Shown: positions 7,353 through 15,387 of the stretch, one piece after another | Layout: each line of letters opens with the position of its first letter | Numbering within the stretch: position 1 is the stretch's first letter | From: Planctomycetota bacterium | GTDB lineage: Bacteria; Planctomycetota; Brocadiia; Brocadiales; Bathyanammoxibiaceae | Assembly (NCBI GenBank): GCA_016209685.1 | Contig: JACQVQ010000005.1 | Location: 150,655-214,654 of the forward strand | Direction: 5' to 3' | Length of the DNA stretch: 64,000 nt | The notes under the pieces: generated by a model | Database searches by the model: none | What the model was told of the DNA's origin: nothing | Seen by the model: only the letters and a program-made list of their open reading frames with translations | Position numbers and translations under genes: made by a program

Positions 7353-8597
7353 ATGACAACATTCAAAAAATATCTACTTCCAAAAGAGGGAGAGCCGATT
7401 ATCGTCCAGGGAAATCAGCTGAAGGTGCCGGATAATCCTATTATCCCCTACATTGAGGGGGACGGCATAGGTCCCGATATAATGGCCGTAGCCAGGCGGG
7501 TGCTGGACAAAGGGGTAGAGAGGGCCTACGGCGGGAAGAGGAAGATAGGCTGGTATGAGATATTCGCAGGCGCAAAGGCCAAAGAGCGTTTCGGGGAATT
7601 GCTACCAGAGGACACCTTTGAGGCCATAAGACAGTACCGTATCGCCCTGAAAGGGCCATTGAGCACGCCCATCGGAGGGGGGCACAGGTCCCTGAACGTT
7701 ACACTGCGTCAGGTGCTGGACCTCTATGCCTGTGTCAGACCCGTAAGGTACATCAAGGGCGCCCCCAGTCCCGTGAAGCGTCCTGAGAAGGTAGACATGG
7801 TCATCTTCAGGGAGAACACGGAGGACGTCTATGCTGGTATAGAGTGGCCCCAGGGGAGCAAGGAGGCTAAATCCATCATTGACTTCCTCAATAAAGACTA
7901 TAAGGCCAATATCCCCGCTGATTCTGGTATTGGGATAAAACCCATCTCCATTACCCGTACCAAGAGACTCATGAGGAAGGCCATAGAGTATGCCATTGCC
8001 CAAAAGAGGAGGTCTATCACCATAGTGCACAAGGGTAACATCATGAAGTACACGGAAGGGGCCTTCCGCAACTGGTGTTACGAACTAGCCAGGGAAGAAT
8101 ATGGTCACTGCACCATTACCGAGACCCAACTGACCGGGGAGTACGGAGGTAAACAGCCTGCGGACAGGATAGTGGTAAAGGACAAGCTGGCAGATGACAT
8201 GTTCAGGTTCGTACTGATGAGGCCGGAGGAGTGTGACGTACTGGCCATGCCCAATCTTAACGGCGACTACCTCTCGGACGCCTGTAATGCCCAGGTAGGT
8301 GGCATCGGCCTTGGCCCTTCGGCCAACATCGCCGACACCTGTGCCCTCTTTGAAGCGGCCCACGGCTCGGCCCCCAAATACGCCGGGCAGAACAAGGTGA
8401 ACCCCAGCGCCCTCATCCTCTCGGGGATAATGATGCTGGAGCACATGGACTGGAAGGAGACCGCCAAAAAAGTCCTTACCGCCCTGGAAAAGACCATCCT
8501 CCAGAAGAAGCTCACCTACGACCTTGCCAGACAGGTAAAGGGTGCCACGGAACTATCCACCTCCGCCTTTGGCGAAGAGGTTATCAGGAATATGTAA
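7353..8597 (+). CDS. icd: NADP-dependent isocitrate dehydrogenase
   Basis: 414 aa, the length of E. coli Icd. Isocitrate-binding loop RSLNVTLRQ with S113 (the residue phosphorylated in enterics), FRENTEDVYAGIEW, the metal-binding NLNGDYLSDACNAQVGG, and the coenzyme loop HGSAPKYAGQNKVNP, whose Lys-Tyr pair indicates NADP preference. It oxidatively decarboxylates isocitrate to 2-oxoglutarate in the TCA cycle. Together with the KorAB-type ferredoxin oxidoreductase at 24.9-27.5 kb it supplies the 2-oxoglutarate branch in either direction. No strong SD is visible immediately before the ATG. Confidence 0.95.
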   Translation: MTTFKKYLLPKEGEPIIVQGNQLKVPDNPIIPYIEGDGIGPDIMAVARRVLDKGVERAYGGKRKIGWYEIFAGAKAKERFGELLPEDTFEAIRQYRIALKGPLSTPIGGGHRSLNVTLRQVLDLYACVRPVRYIKGAPSPVKRPEKVDMVIFRENTEDVYAGIEWPQGSKEAKSIIDFLNKDYKANIPADSGIGIKPISITRTKRLMRKAIEYAIAQKRRSITIVHKGNIMKYTEGAFRNWCYELAREEYGHCTITETQLTGEYGGKQPADRIVVKDKLADDMFRFVLMRPEECDVLAMPNLNGDYLSDACNAQVGGIGLGPSANIADTCALFEAAHGSAPKYAGQNKVNPSALILSGIMMLEHMDWKETAKKVLTALEKTILQKKLTYDLARQVKGATELSTSAFGEEVIRNM

Positions 8598-8873
8598 ACC
8601 AGGGGCCAGGGGTCAGAGGCCAGGGATCAGCAATCTTTTCCCCCAATCTCTGTTCCCTGACCCCTGTCCCCTGATTTTGGGGTGGTAAGCCCTGGTGGCG
8701 GAGCACCAGGGCTATAGCATTGGGGCTCTGCCCCCAATGCTCCGCCTCAGGCAGGAATTGCCCCTACGATAGGTGTCCGAACTCGTATCCTAACATCAGA
8801 AAGAATACTTGAGTTTTGGGATATTCTCGTATATCATATTGGTTTTAAATTTTAAAAGATACAGAGGGCACTT
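8598..8873. repeat. Intergenic repeat block (families F and B)
   Basis: 8600-8680 holds the family F string (CAGGGGTCAGAGG... and CCCTGACCCCTGTCCCC), which can fold on itself. 8689-8755 is a family B double stem-loop (CCCTGGTG...CACCAGGG, then ATTGGGGC...GCCCCCAAT, ending CCGCCTCAGGC). The remaining 8756-8873 shows no gene; a promoter for the next gene would lie there but I see no convincing boxes. Confidence 0.75.
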
Positions 8874-9755
8874 TTGCAAAGCAGCACTGTAGAAAGGATA
8901 AAAGAGGCCGGTATCCTTCATAAGGGGCTGGGGCGGGTAGAGGCCTTTGATTTCGCCCGGGGAGGGCTAAGCCAGTTAAGGGGCGTACTTGACGGCTTAT
9001 ACGCCGAGGGTACCGAGAGCTTTAGCTTCCATGCCCCGGTACCCCGACCTGAGTACTTCCCTTTCTCAGGCGTAACCAGCTTCCTCCTGAACGAAGACCC
9101 TGCTAATAGACAACTCTCTTTCCGTCTCCTGGAGGATACCCTCAAGCAGGCCGGGGAATGGGGTGCAGAGTATGTGGTCTGTCACCTCACCTACAGGCTT
9201 ACCGACACCCAGGATGAGAGGATGGCTATGCGGCTGGCCGAACAGGCATGCCGCCGCCTTGCGGAGATGTCCCGCTCCCACGGTGTCCCCATCCACGCCG
9301 AGTTCACCTCTTATTCCAACGCCTTCCATAGGCCCAGCCAGTTTGTAGAAATGGTAGGGGCCCACACAGAGCTGGGTATATGCATTGACACGGGTCATGC
9401 CTTTCTGGGTGCACAGCAGCGGAATAAGAATTATCTTAAAGACATAGAGGCCCTGGCCCCCTATGCCAGGTCTATGCACCTCTGGAACGCCAGGGACTTT
9501 GAGCATTACAAGAAGCATGGACACGTCCCCTTACACCCCTCCCAGAGACCCCGTGAGGGGTGGATAGACGTAGAGAGGGTACTGGAGGTAGTGCTAGGCG
9601 CGAACAAGGAGGTTAAAATTATCTTTGAGTACCCCGTAAAGGAAGTAACCAGAGAGCTCCAAGAGGGGTTCGATTGGATAAAGGGGCTTGCGGAAAGATT
9701 TAATGGTCCAAAAGTTCAAGGACCCAAAAGTGGAAGAAATGAAGAAGGACTTTAA
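8874..9755 (+). CDS. Sugar phosphate isomerase/epimerase-like TIM-barrel protein
   Basis: 293 aa of the xylose isomerase-like/AP endonuclease 2 superfamily (COG1082 type). Features include FSFHAPVPRPEYFPF, CHLTYRLTD, IHAEFTSYSNAFHRPSQFVEMV, ICIDTGHAFLG and MHLWNARDF, giving the His, Glu and Asp residues that usually bind a divalent metal, and a final IIFEYP with the C-terminal Glu. The substrate cannot be told. TTG start with GAGG upstream; 17-nt overlap with the next gene indicates an operon with the radical SAM and flippase-like genes. Confidence 0.7.
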   Translation: MQSSTVERIKEAGILHKGLGRVEAFDFARGGLSQLRGVLDGLYAEGTESFSFHAPVPRPEYFPFSGVTSFLLNEDPANRQLSFRLLEDTLKQAGEWGAEYVVCHLTYRLTDTQDERMAMRLAEQACRRLAEMSRSHGVPIHAEFTSYSNAFHRPSQFVEMVGAHTELGICIDTGHAFLGAQQRNKNYLKDIEALAPYARSMHLWNARDFEHYKKHGHVPLHPSQRPREGWIDVERVLEVVLGANKEVKIIFEYPVKEVTRELQEGFDWIKGLAERFNGPKVQGPKSGRNEEGL

Positions 9756-11226
9756 AGTATTACTAATTAATTGCAACACCATGCTTGATACCCTCATTAC
9801 GGCGGGTATAGGCACCCTCTCCGCCTCCCTGAAGCAGGAGGGCATAGAAGTAAAACTCTTTGATACCACCTTTTACAAGACAAGAGATAAGACCGGAGAC
9901 GAGGTGCGGGCCTACACCCTCCAGGTAAAGAAAACAGACTTCAAAGAACTGGGCATCCTCCCCGAAGAAGGTGACGTCATTGAGGACTTCAGGAAAGAAG
10001 TGGAGTCCTACAGGCCCGACCTCATCGGACTATCCTGCATAGAGGTTACTTATTCCCTTGGCATAGAACTCCTGAAGGCCGTAAGGCACACAAAGATTCC
10101 TACCGTAGTAGGCGGGGTGTACGCCACCTTTTCTCCGGACATAGTAATTAAGGAGGATTGCGTGGACATGGTATGCATTGGGGAAGGGGAGATGGCCCTG
10201 GTGGAGCTTTGTAAGAGGATGAGGGCCAGTGAAGACGTTACACACGTACAGAACGTATGGGTCAAGCAAAATGGTATGCTGTATAAAAACCCTCTGAGAC
10301 GGACGATGGACATGAGGGAACTGCCCTTCCAGGACTGGGGCGTATACGACAAGAGGCGGTTCTGGAAGCCCATGGGGGGTAAGATCTCCGTAACAGGCAC
10401 CTTTGAAATGAACCGTGGGTGCCCATACAGTTGTTCCTTCTGCGTTAACTCAGGGTTCAATAAACTCTACAAAGGTCTGGGAGGTTACTACAGAGAGCAG
10501 GAAATCCCCAGGCTGATTGAGGAGATGCAGGAGAAAAAGGAGAAGTACAACCTGCAATTCGTTTACCTGGTAGCCGAGAGTTTCCTTACCACCAGCCGTA
10601 AGAGGATAGATGAATTTGCCAGGCTTTACCCCAGGGTAGGACTCCCCTTCTGGATAGAGGCCAGACCTGAATCCATCACAGAGGAATACGTGGAGCTACT
10701 GGCCTCCGTCGGCTGTGAGGGTATCAGTGTAGGGATAGAGAGCGGCAACTACGAGTTGAGGAAGAACGTATTGGGAAGGGACATAACGAACGAGAGGGTT
10801 ATCCAGGCCTTTGAACTGCTTGAAGGGAGCAGGATACGGGTAAGCGGCAACAACATCATCGGCTTCCCCACCGAGACCAGAGAAAAGATTTTTGATACCA
10901 TAGAACTCAACCGTCAGATAAAGGCCAAAGGGGTAATGGTAAGCTTTTTCAGCCCTTACAGAGGATGTGCCTTAAGGGAGGTATGCGAACTGGAGAAGTA
11001 TCTGAAGGAAGACGACATTGCCAACGACTACCGTCTGTCACCCACGCTAAATATGCCTCAGCTTACCAGTAGAGAATTAGCCGGGTTGCACAGGACCTTT
11101 CCCCTCTACGTCAGGTTCCCTAAGAGCGAATGGCCGCTCATAAAGATATGCGAAGGTAATGGCCCCCAGGCGGAAAGTCTTTATCAGGAATTGTCAAATA
11201 TATACACAGAGAAATTCATGAGATGA
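9739..11226 (+). CDS. B12-binding domain radical SAM protein
   Basis: The ORF track starts at 9688, but ATG 9739 (MKKDFKVLLINCN) begins exactly at the B12-binding Rossmann domain and leaves a modest overlap. The N-terminal 150 residues resemble a cobalamin-binding domain (DLIGLSCIEVTYSLGIELL, VVGGVYATF, CIGEGE). The radical SAM cluster motif is NRGCPYSCSFCVN (Cx3Cx2C), followed by GVEGISVGIESGN-type sequence (GCEGISVGIESGN) and IIGFPTET. Such enzymes perform methylations or rearrangements in lipid, cofactor or natural-product pathways; the substrate is unknown here. Stop overlaps the next ATG by 4 nt. Confidence 0.85.
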   Translation: MKKDFKVLLINCNTMLDTLITAGIGTLSASLKQEGIEVKLFDTTFYKTRDKTGDEVRAYTLQVKKTDFKELGILPEEGDVIEDFRKEVESYRPDLIGLSCIEVTYSLGIELLKAVRHTKIPTVVGGVYATFSPDIVIKEDCVDMVCIGEGEMALVELCKRMRASEDVTHVQNVWVKQNGMLYKNPLRRTMDMRELPFQDWGVYDKRRFWKPMGGKISVTGTFEMNRGCPYSCSFCVNSGFNKLYKGLGGYYREQEIPRLIEEMQEKKEKYNLQFVYLVAESFLTTSRKRIDEFARLYPRVGLPFWIEARPESITEEYVELLASVGCEGISVGIESGNYELRKNVLGRDITNERVIQAFELLEGSRIRVSGNNIIGFPTETREKIFDTIELNRQIKAKGVMVSFFSPYRGCALREVCELEKYLKEDDIANDYRLSPTLNMPQLTSRELAGLHRTFPLYVRFPKSEWPLIKICEGNGPQAESLYQELSNIYTEKFMR

Positions 11227-12233
11227 AGAGCATCCCGGCCGAAGTTAATCCCTTTCCTGCAAAAGGCTTCCAAAATTTGAAGTTGGCCCTCCTCTTGATG
11301 GGACTGGCAGGCTTTGCCTTCCTCCTATACAAGTTAGATGCCTCGGCCGTTTACGCAGATATCCGCATGTTAGGCATGTGGAAATTTCTCATAATACTAA
11401 TACCCTACACGATAGTCTTCGTCCTGGATACAATGGGATGGAGGTATGCCCTGAAAGACCTGACCCCAGACCTCAAGTTTGTTGGACTCTTTGCCGCCAG
11501 GATGGCCGGGGAATCTATAAACTGCCTCACCCCCTCCGCCTACCTGGGAGGAGAACCTCTTAAGGCCTATTTGCTAAAGACTTATAACGTCTCAACGATA
11601 GACGGTATGGCCTCAGTAGTAATCTCCCGTACGATAATGACCCTGGCCCAGGTGGTCTTCGTACTCATTGGGGTTGCCCTGGCCTTTTCCAGACTCAAAG
11701 ATACAAATTCCTTGCTGGCCATTACGGCTCTTACATTACTCCTGGGAATACCGCTTACCGGCATGATAATCGTTAGCCGGAAAAAGGGGCTTTTTACCGC
11801 CACCTTGAACCTCCTCAGGAGGTTCGGGATACACATCCGCTTCCTGGAAAAAAGGGCTGGCAGGCTCAAAGAACTGGACGACACCATAGCCGAGTTCTAC
11901 AGCACCAACAGAAGGGGATTCTACCTCTGCTTCCTCTTTTACTTCCTCGGGTGGCTGGCGGGGATGCTAGAGGTGTATCTAATACTGAACTTTCTCGGAG
12001 TACCTATAGACCTGACCAATGCGTTTATCATAGAGGCCCTCTTCACCGTGGCAAGGAGCGTATCCTCCTTCATCCCGGGAAGCCTGGGAGGACAAGAAGG
12101 GGGCGTACTGCTAGTCTTCCTGGCCCTCTCCCTCACCGCCCAGGTAAGTATGTCCTTTTGCATTATAAGAAGGATAAGAGAGGCCCTGTGGGTTGGGGCA
12201 GGGCTGGTAGTCCTGGCCAAGTGGCAGGCATGA
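11223..12233 (+). CDS. Flippase-like/lysylphosphatidylglycerol synthase TM-region family protein
   Basis: 336 aa integral membrane protein with about eight hydrophobic segments. Matches the UPF0104/COG0392 family (flippase-like domain of MprF and relatives): AARMAGESINCLTPSAYLGGEPLKAYLL near residue 99 and SSFIPGSLGGQEGGVLLVF near 275 are its two conserved blocks. Likely moves a lipid or lipid-linked molecule across the inner membrane. Its ATGA overlap with the radical SAM gene suggests the three genes act on one lipid- or isoprenoid-linked substrate (inference). Confidence 0.8.
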   Translation: MKSIPAEVNPFPAKGFQNLKLALLLMGLAGFAFLLYKLDASAVYADIRMLGMWKFLIILIPYTIVFVLDTMGWRYALKDLTPDLKFVGLFAARMAGESINCLTPSAYLGGEPLKAYLLKTYNVSTIDGMASVVISRTIMTLAQVVFVLIGVALAFSRLKDTNSLLAITALTLLLGIPLTGMIIVSRKKGLFTATLNLLRRFGIHIRFLEKRAGRLKELDDTIAEFYSTNRRGFYLCFLFYFLGWLAGMLEVYLILNFLGVPIDLTNAFIIEALFTVARSVSSFIPGSLGGQEGGVLLVFLALSLTAQVSMSFCIIRRIREALWVGAGLVVLAKWQA

Positions 12234-12359
12234 CCTAACTTCCTTTCATTTGCCGTCACAGTCTGCAATCTTCGCGTCTATATCCCCACCAGGGCTTAGG
12301 GGCTAGTAGCTCGTAGCCGGGGGGAGAAATTGCCTCGCAATGACAACACGACTATTTGC

Positions 12360-14117
12360 CTACCCAGGCTGGTTGGATATGAGGTGTATCCGCCTGTGGC
12401 CCACTGCGGCAGAGAGTAGATTGTAGACAGGAACCTTACTAGCCCCCTTCAAGGCGGCCAGTTGTGCATCCCCGATAATACAAAACACCCTCTCGCCCTT
12501 TGCTGATGGTGACCCTGCCCTGAATCGTCCCTTCTCCGCCTGAGGCGGACTCAAGGGCAGGTCTGGTTCAGGGCCAAGAAACTCTTCCAGCGCCCCCTGG
12601 TCGCTGAAGGTCTTTAACCGCCTCTTTGTATAGAACAAATAGGGCCCAATCTGGTGATACCCTATGCCGAAAATCCCTAGCGGCCTTTCTTTTACAACCC
12701 TTACGGCCTCCTGGCAAAAGGGCCTGGCAGAATTGCGGGGATTCAACTCCTTCTGGACAAAGGCGTGGTAATAGAATAATAGCAGCGAAAGGCCCACGAG
12801 GAGGGATATGAAGGCGGTCCACCGTTGGCGGAAATGGCCCTCCCGTCCGCCGTAGAGGAGTCCGAGGAAGAAAGACCCGCCCAGGAGGGTCAAGAAACTG
12901 CTGAGGGGGACAAACAGGGAGAGGTATTCGGGATATCTTTTTTTAACGAACCATAGCCCCAAGACCCCGACAAGGAGCATACACCCCGACATCACCCCTC
13001 CAGGTATCAGGACCCACCTCTTGTATGAGAGACACCCCTTGTTCAGAGTGCGGAATGTGGAATGCGGAGTGCAGAGTTCTTCCCAGAACCTCCCCACCAT
13101 CAGGGCCAGTGCGGGCATCATCGGTAAGAGGTACTTGGCCTGTTTAGCCTGGGCCAGGCTGAAGAAACAGAACATTACCACGGCCCAGGCCAGGAGGAAG
13201 TCCCTCTGAGGTCTCTCTTTCCCATTGAGAAACAGCAGATACACGGCGGATGGGAGAAACACCACCCAGGGGGAGAACTCCCAGGGCAGGTTCCAGAGGT
13301 AGTAATAAATGGGTTGCTTATGGCTCCAGGTCTCCAGGAACATCTGGAAATTGTGCTTGAGTATAAGCTCCCTGGTAAAATCAGCCCCTCCCCTACTGTA
13401 AGAGGCCAGATACCAGGGTATGGATACCACGAAGACTGCCACGATATAGAGGATTAGCCTGCGGTTAAGAAACTCTTTAATCCGCCCCTGGAGGGCAAGG
13501 AAGAGGGCGATTGTCAAGGAGGGGAGGATGATGGCCATAGGCCCTTTGGTAAGTACGCCCAGGCCCATACAGAAGGAGCCCAGGAGTAGGGGCACGTTGC
13601 AACGTGCCCCTACCGTGGGATTTGTGTAGCCATAATAAAAAAGGCTTAAAGATAGAGTAACAAAGGCACAGAGGAGCATATCCACCTGTACCCATCGTGC
13701 CTGGTGGAAATATATGGGGGTGGTAGCCAGCACCAGGGCTGAGAATAGGGCGGTCCTCCTATTACCATAAAGGGTCTTCCCCAGCCAATACGTGGCCAAT
13801 ACCCCAGCTAACCCCCCCAGGGCGGAAGGGAGTCGGGCAGTGACCTCTGTAACCTTCCCCAGGGGGAGGGATATTATTGCCACGGCCCAGTTAAAGAGGG
13901 GGGGTTTTTGGGCAGTGGGCTGGTCGTTCATCCTGGGTATTACCCAGTCGCCTGTATCAAGCATCTCCTGGGATATCTGGGCATACTCCCCTTCATCGGG
14001 GGCCCACAGGTCTCTCCCTCCCAGGTTAAAAAAGAATAGTACGATACACAGGGAGACAAGGAGGGCTATGCAGGGGCGGTCACTTTCAAATAACTCTTCT
14101 ATTGTTCCATTACCCAT
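12360..14117 (-). CDS. ArnT/GT39-like glycosyltransferase 1 (lipid-linked sugar donor)
   Basis: 585 aa polytopic membrane protein. The first periplasmic loop has DLWAPDEGEYAQISQEML, with the acidic residues typical of ArnT/PMT-type GT-C enzymes, followed by QKPPLFNWAVAII and ARLPSALGGL. Such enzymes transfer a sugar from a polyprenyl phosphate carrier to lipid A or another periplasmic acceptor. Last gene of a minus-strand glycan cluster. Three repeat families interrupt it in frame: a composite at 12521-12577 (PPQAEKGRFRAGS), family D at 13046-13079 (TPHSTFRTL) and family A at 13586-13613 (VGARCNVPL). Confidence 0.85.
   Translation of the reverse strand: MGNGTIEELFESDRPCIALLVSLCIVLFFFNLGGRDLWAPDEGEYAQISQEMLDTGDWVIPRMNDQPTAQKPPLFNWAVAIISLPLGKVTEVTARLPSALGGLAGVLATYWLGKTLYGNRRTALFSALVLATTPIYFHQARWVQVDMLLCAFVTLSLSLFYYGYTNPTVGARCNVPLLLGSFCMGLGVLTKGPMAIILPSLTIALFLALQGRIKEFLNRRLILYIVAVFVVSIPWYLASYSRGGADFTRELILKHNFQMFLETWSHKQPIYYYLWNLPWEFSPWVVFLPSAVYLLFLNGKERPQRDFLLAWAVVMFCFFSLAQAKQAKYLLPMMPALALMVGRFWEELCTPHSTFRTLNKGCLSYKRWVLIPGGVMSGCMLLVGVLGLWFVKKRYPEYLSLFVPLSSFLTLLGGSFFLGLLYGGREGHFRQRWTAFISLLVGLSLLLFYYHAFVQKELNPRNSARPFCQEAVRVVKERPLGIFGIGYHQIGPYLFYTKRRLKTFSDQGALEEFLGPEPDLPLSPPQAEKGRFRAGSPSAKGERVFCIIGDAQLAALKGASKVPVYNLLSAAVGHRRIHLISNQPG
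12521..12577. repeat. Composite palindrome in the GT39-like gene 1
   Basis: GCCCTGAA... pairs with ...TTCAGGGC, and the interior carries the family C palindrome TCCGCCTGAGGCGGA (12535-12549). A related element lies at 48960-49017. Confidence 0.65.
13046..13079. repeat. Family D repeat in frame in GT39-like gene 1
   Basis: AGTGCGGAATGTGGAATGCG and following bases match the family D units; translated on the minus strand as ELCTPHSTFRTLNKG, breaking a loop between membrane segments. Confidence 0.7.
13586..13613. repeat. Family A palindrome in frame in GT39-like gene 1
   Basis: Identical in sequence to the copy at 6527-6554 but read in a different frame, giving VGARCNVPL in a loop before a membrane segment. 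Confidence 0.9.
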
Positions 14118-14152
14118 CCGCTACGCTCAAGATAAGTTTTAGGGCAGGTGCA

Positions 14153-14240
14153 AGTTGAAAAATCCGCCGTGTTTTGGGCGGGACCTGCCCCTACAAGGGG
14201 GTATCCCCCCGCCCAAAAGATGGCGAATTTTCAACTTTAA
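14153..14240. repeat. Large imperfect inverted repeat
   Basis: About 29-base arms: GTTGAAAAATCCGCCG...TTTTGGGCGGG pairs with CCCGCCCAAAAGATGGCG...TTTTCAAC across a short G/C-rich loop. It covers the 3' end of the LABN gene, so its last residues (SPSFGRGDTPL) are repeat-derived. It could also act as a transcription attenuator between the LABN and GT39 genes. Confidence 0.7.
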
Positions 14241-14583
14241 CCCCTTGTTTCTTTTCTTTATGTATGAGTACCAGGTTACGGATATATATGAGGCTACCGC
14301 CGCTGTAGCCGAGGATAAAGATAGGGTCCTGGCGGTGGAGGGCGTAGAAGAGGAGCATGAGACTCCCCACAATACTCATGTACCAGAAGTAGACGGGTAT
14401 AATACTTTTACCCATCTTTTCTGAGGCAATCCATTGTATCACGAAACGGCCCATGAAGGTGAATTGCCCTACCAGGCCCAGCACTAGCCAAAAATCAGGC
14501 CTGAAGTTCACTATCCAGGGCCAAACGACGCTCGCAATTTCCATAGTCCCGCTTAATCCTCCTGGGAAATCAATTGTTCGCAA
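14191..14583 (-). CDS. LABN-domain (lipid-A-disaccharide synthase N-terminal-like) membrane protein
   Basis: 130 aa with three hydrophobic segments. LVGQFTFMGRFVIQWIASEKMGKSIIPVYFWYMSI is the conserved heart of the LABN domain (PF07578), followed by GSLMLLFYALHRQDPIFILGYSGG. Stand-alone LABN proteins commonly sit in LPS glycan-modification operons beside GT2 and ArnT-like genes, as here. The tail is modified by an inverted repeat. Confidence 0.8.
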   Translation of the reverse strand: MRTIDFPGGLSGTMEIASVVWPWIVNFRPDFWLVLGLVGQFTFMGRFVIQWIASEKMGKSIIPVYFWYMSIVGSLMLLFYALHRQDPIFILGYSGGSLIYIRNLVLIHKEKKQGVKVENSPSFGRGDTPL

Positions 14584-14647
14584 AGATAATGTAGTAGAAG
14601 CATACAGAAAATCGTTTAAATTTCAAAAAGTTATCCGTTGCAACAGC

Positions 14648-15373
14648 TTATCTTCCTTCAACAACCAATACTTTTGTCGTCTTTTTCAATAAGCCTATTA
14701 AGATATAGGTGAACAATGCGAAAGGAAACATTACTTCCCAGGGTAAATCCAATACGAATTTACCTTGAGCAATCCTTTCTTCAATAACATCTATAAAGGT
14801 GAACACTGCAACTATTATAAAAAAGAGAGAATACTCCTTCTTGATACCAGCTTTAAGAGAGAATGGCAAACTCGGCGATTTCCAATTCTTGAATTTAGGT
14901 AAAATACAGGGGGTTTCTTCGGCCCATTCCAAAAATGTATTACCCCATTTCCCCCTTAAAAAACCTTCCTCGGTGAGCATTATCCTTTCATAACATAGCC
15001 AGTAAAGTAAAATGGTTATAAGGGTAAACCACCAGCACAGAACTGATAAAGATATTCCAAGCAAAATAAGGAAATTACCCAAGTAAAGCGGATGCCTAAC
15101 AATAGAGTACATCCCTGTGGTGTTCAAGACATCGGAAACCTGTTTTTCTGTATTCCGACTAGATGTCCTTCTGGGTGTACAGCCTATAGTATAGATGCGG
15201 ACGCCTAAGCCCAAAAGAGAGATACCTAGACAACCTATCTCCCATATATGACCGGGATACGCAAAGTTCCTCACAGCTGGGAGAAACAACATGACTAGAA
15301 GTAAAGGCACCAGAGAACCTCTATATCTAAAAAGCCAGCTCCCTTCCTTTGCAAGTTGTTCTCTTAATTCCAT
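14648..15373 (-). CDS. Isoprenylcysteine/phospholipid methyltransferase-like membrane protein
   Basis: 241 aa polytopic protein with the ICMT/PEMT SAM-binding signature TTGMYSIVRHPLYLGNFLILLG (about residues 89-110) and a second block GKWGNTFLEWAEETP near 142. In bacteria this family methylates lipids, including lipid A phosphate in Leptospira. Its position between LABN and GT39 genes makes lipid A or lipid-linked glycan methylation reasonable, but the substrate is inferred. It continues to two further C-terminal hydrophobic segments, longer than a minimal ICMT. Confidence 0.7.
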   Translation of the reverse strand: MELREQLAKEGSWLFRYRGSLVPLLLVMLFLPAVRNFAYPGHIWEIGCLGISLLGLGVRIYTIGCTPRRTSSRNTEKQVSDVLNTTGMYSIVRHPLYLGNFLILLGISLSVLCWWFTLITILLYWLCYERIMLTEEGFLRGKWGNTFLEWAEETPCILPKFKNWKSPSLPFSLKAGIKKEYSLFFIIVAVFTFIDVIEERIAQGKFVLDLPWEVMFPFALFTYILIGLLKKTTKVLVVEGR

Positions 15374-15387
15374 CCCTTTAGTTTTAC

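Noticed and set aside
14155-14424. Plus-strand ORFs at 14155, 19519, 21811, 57781 and the minus ORF 60359-60568
   Set aside because: They consist largely of translated repeat sequence (families D, F, H or the large inverted repeat) and have no independent coding signal.
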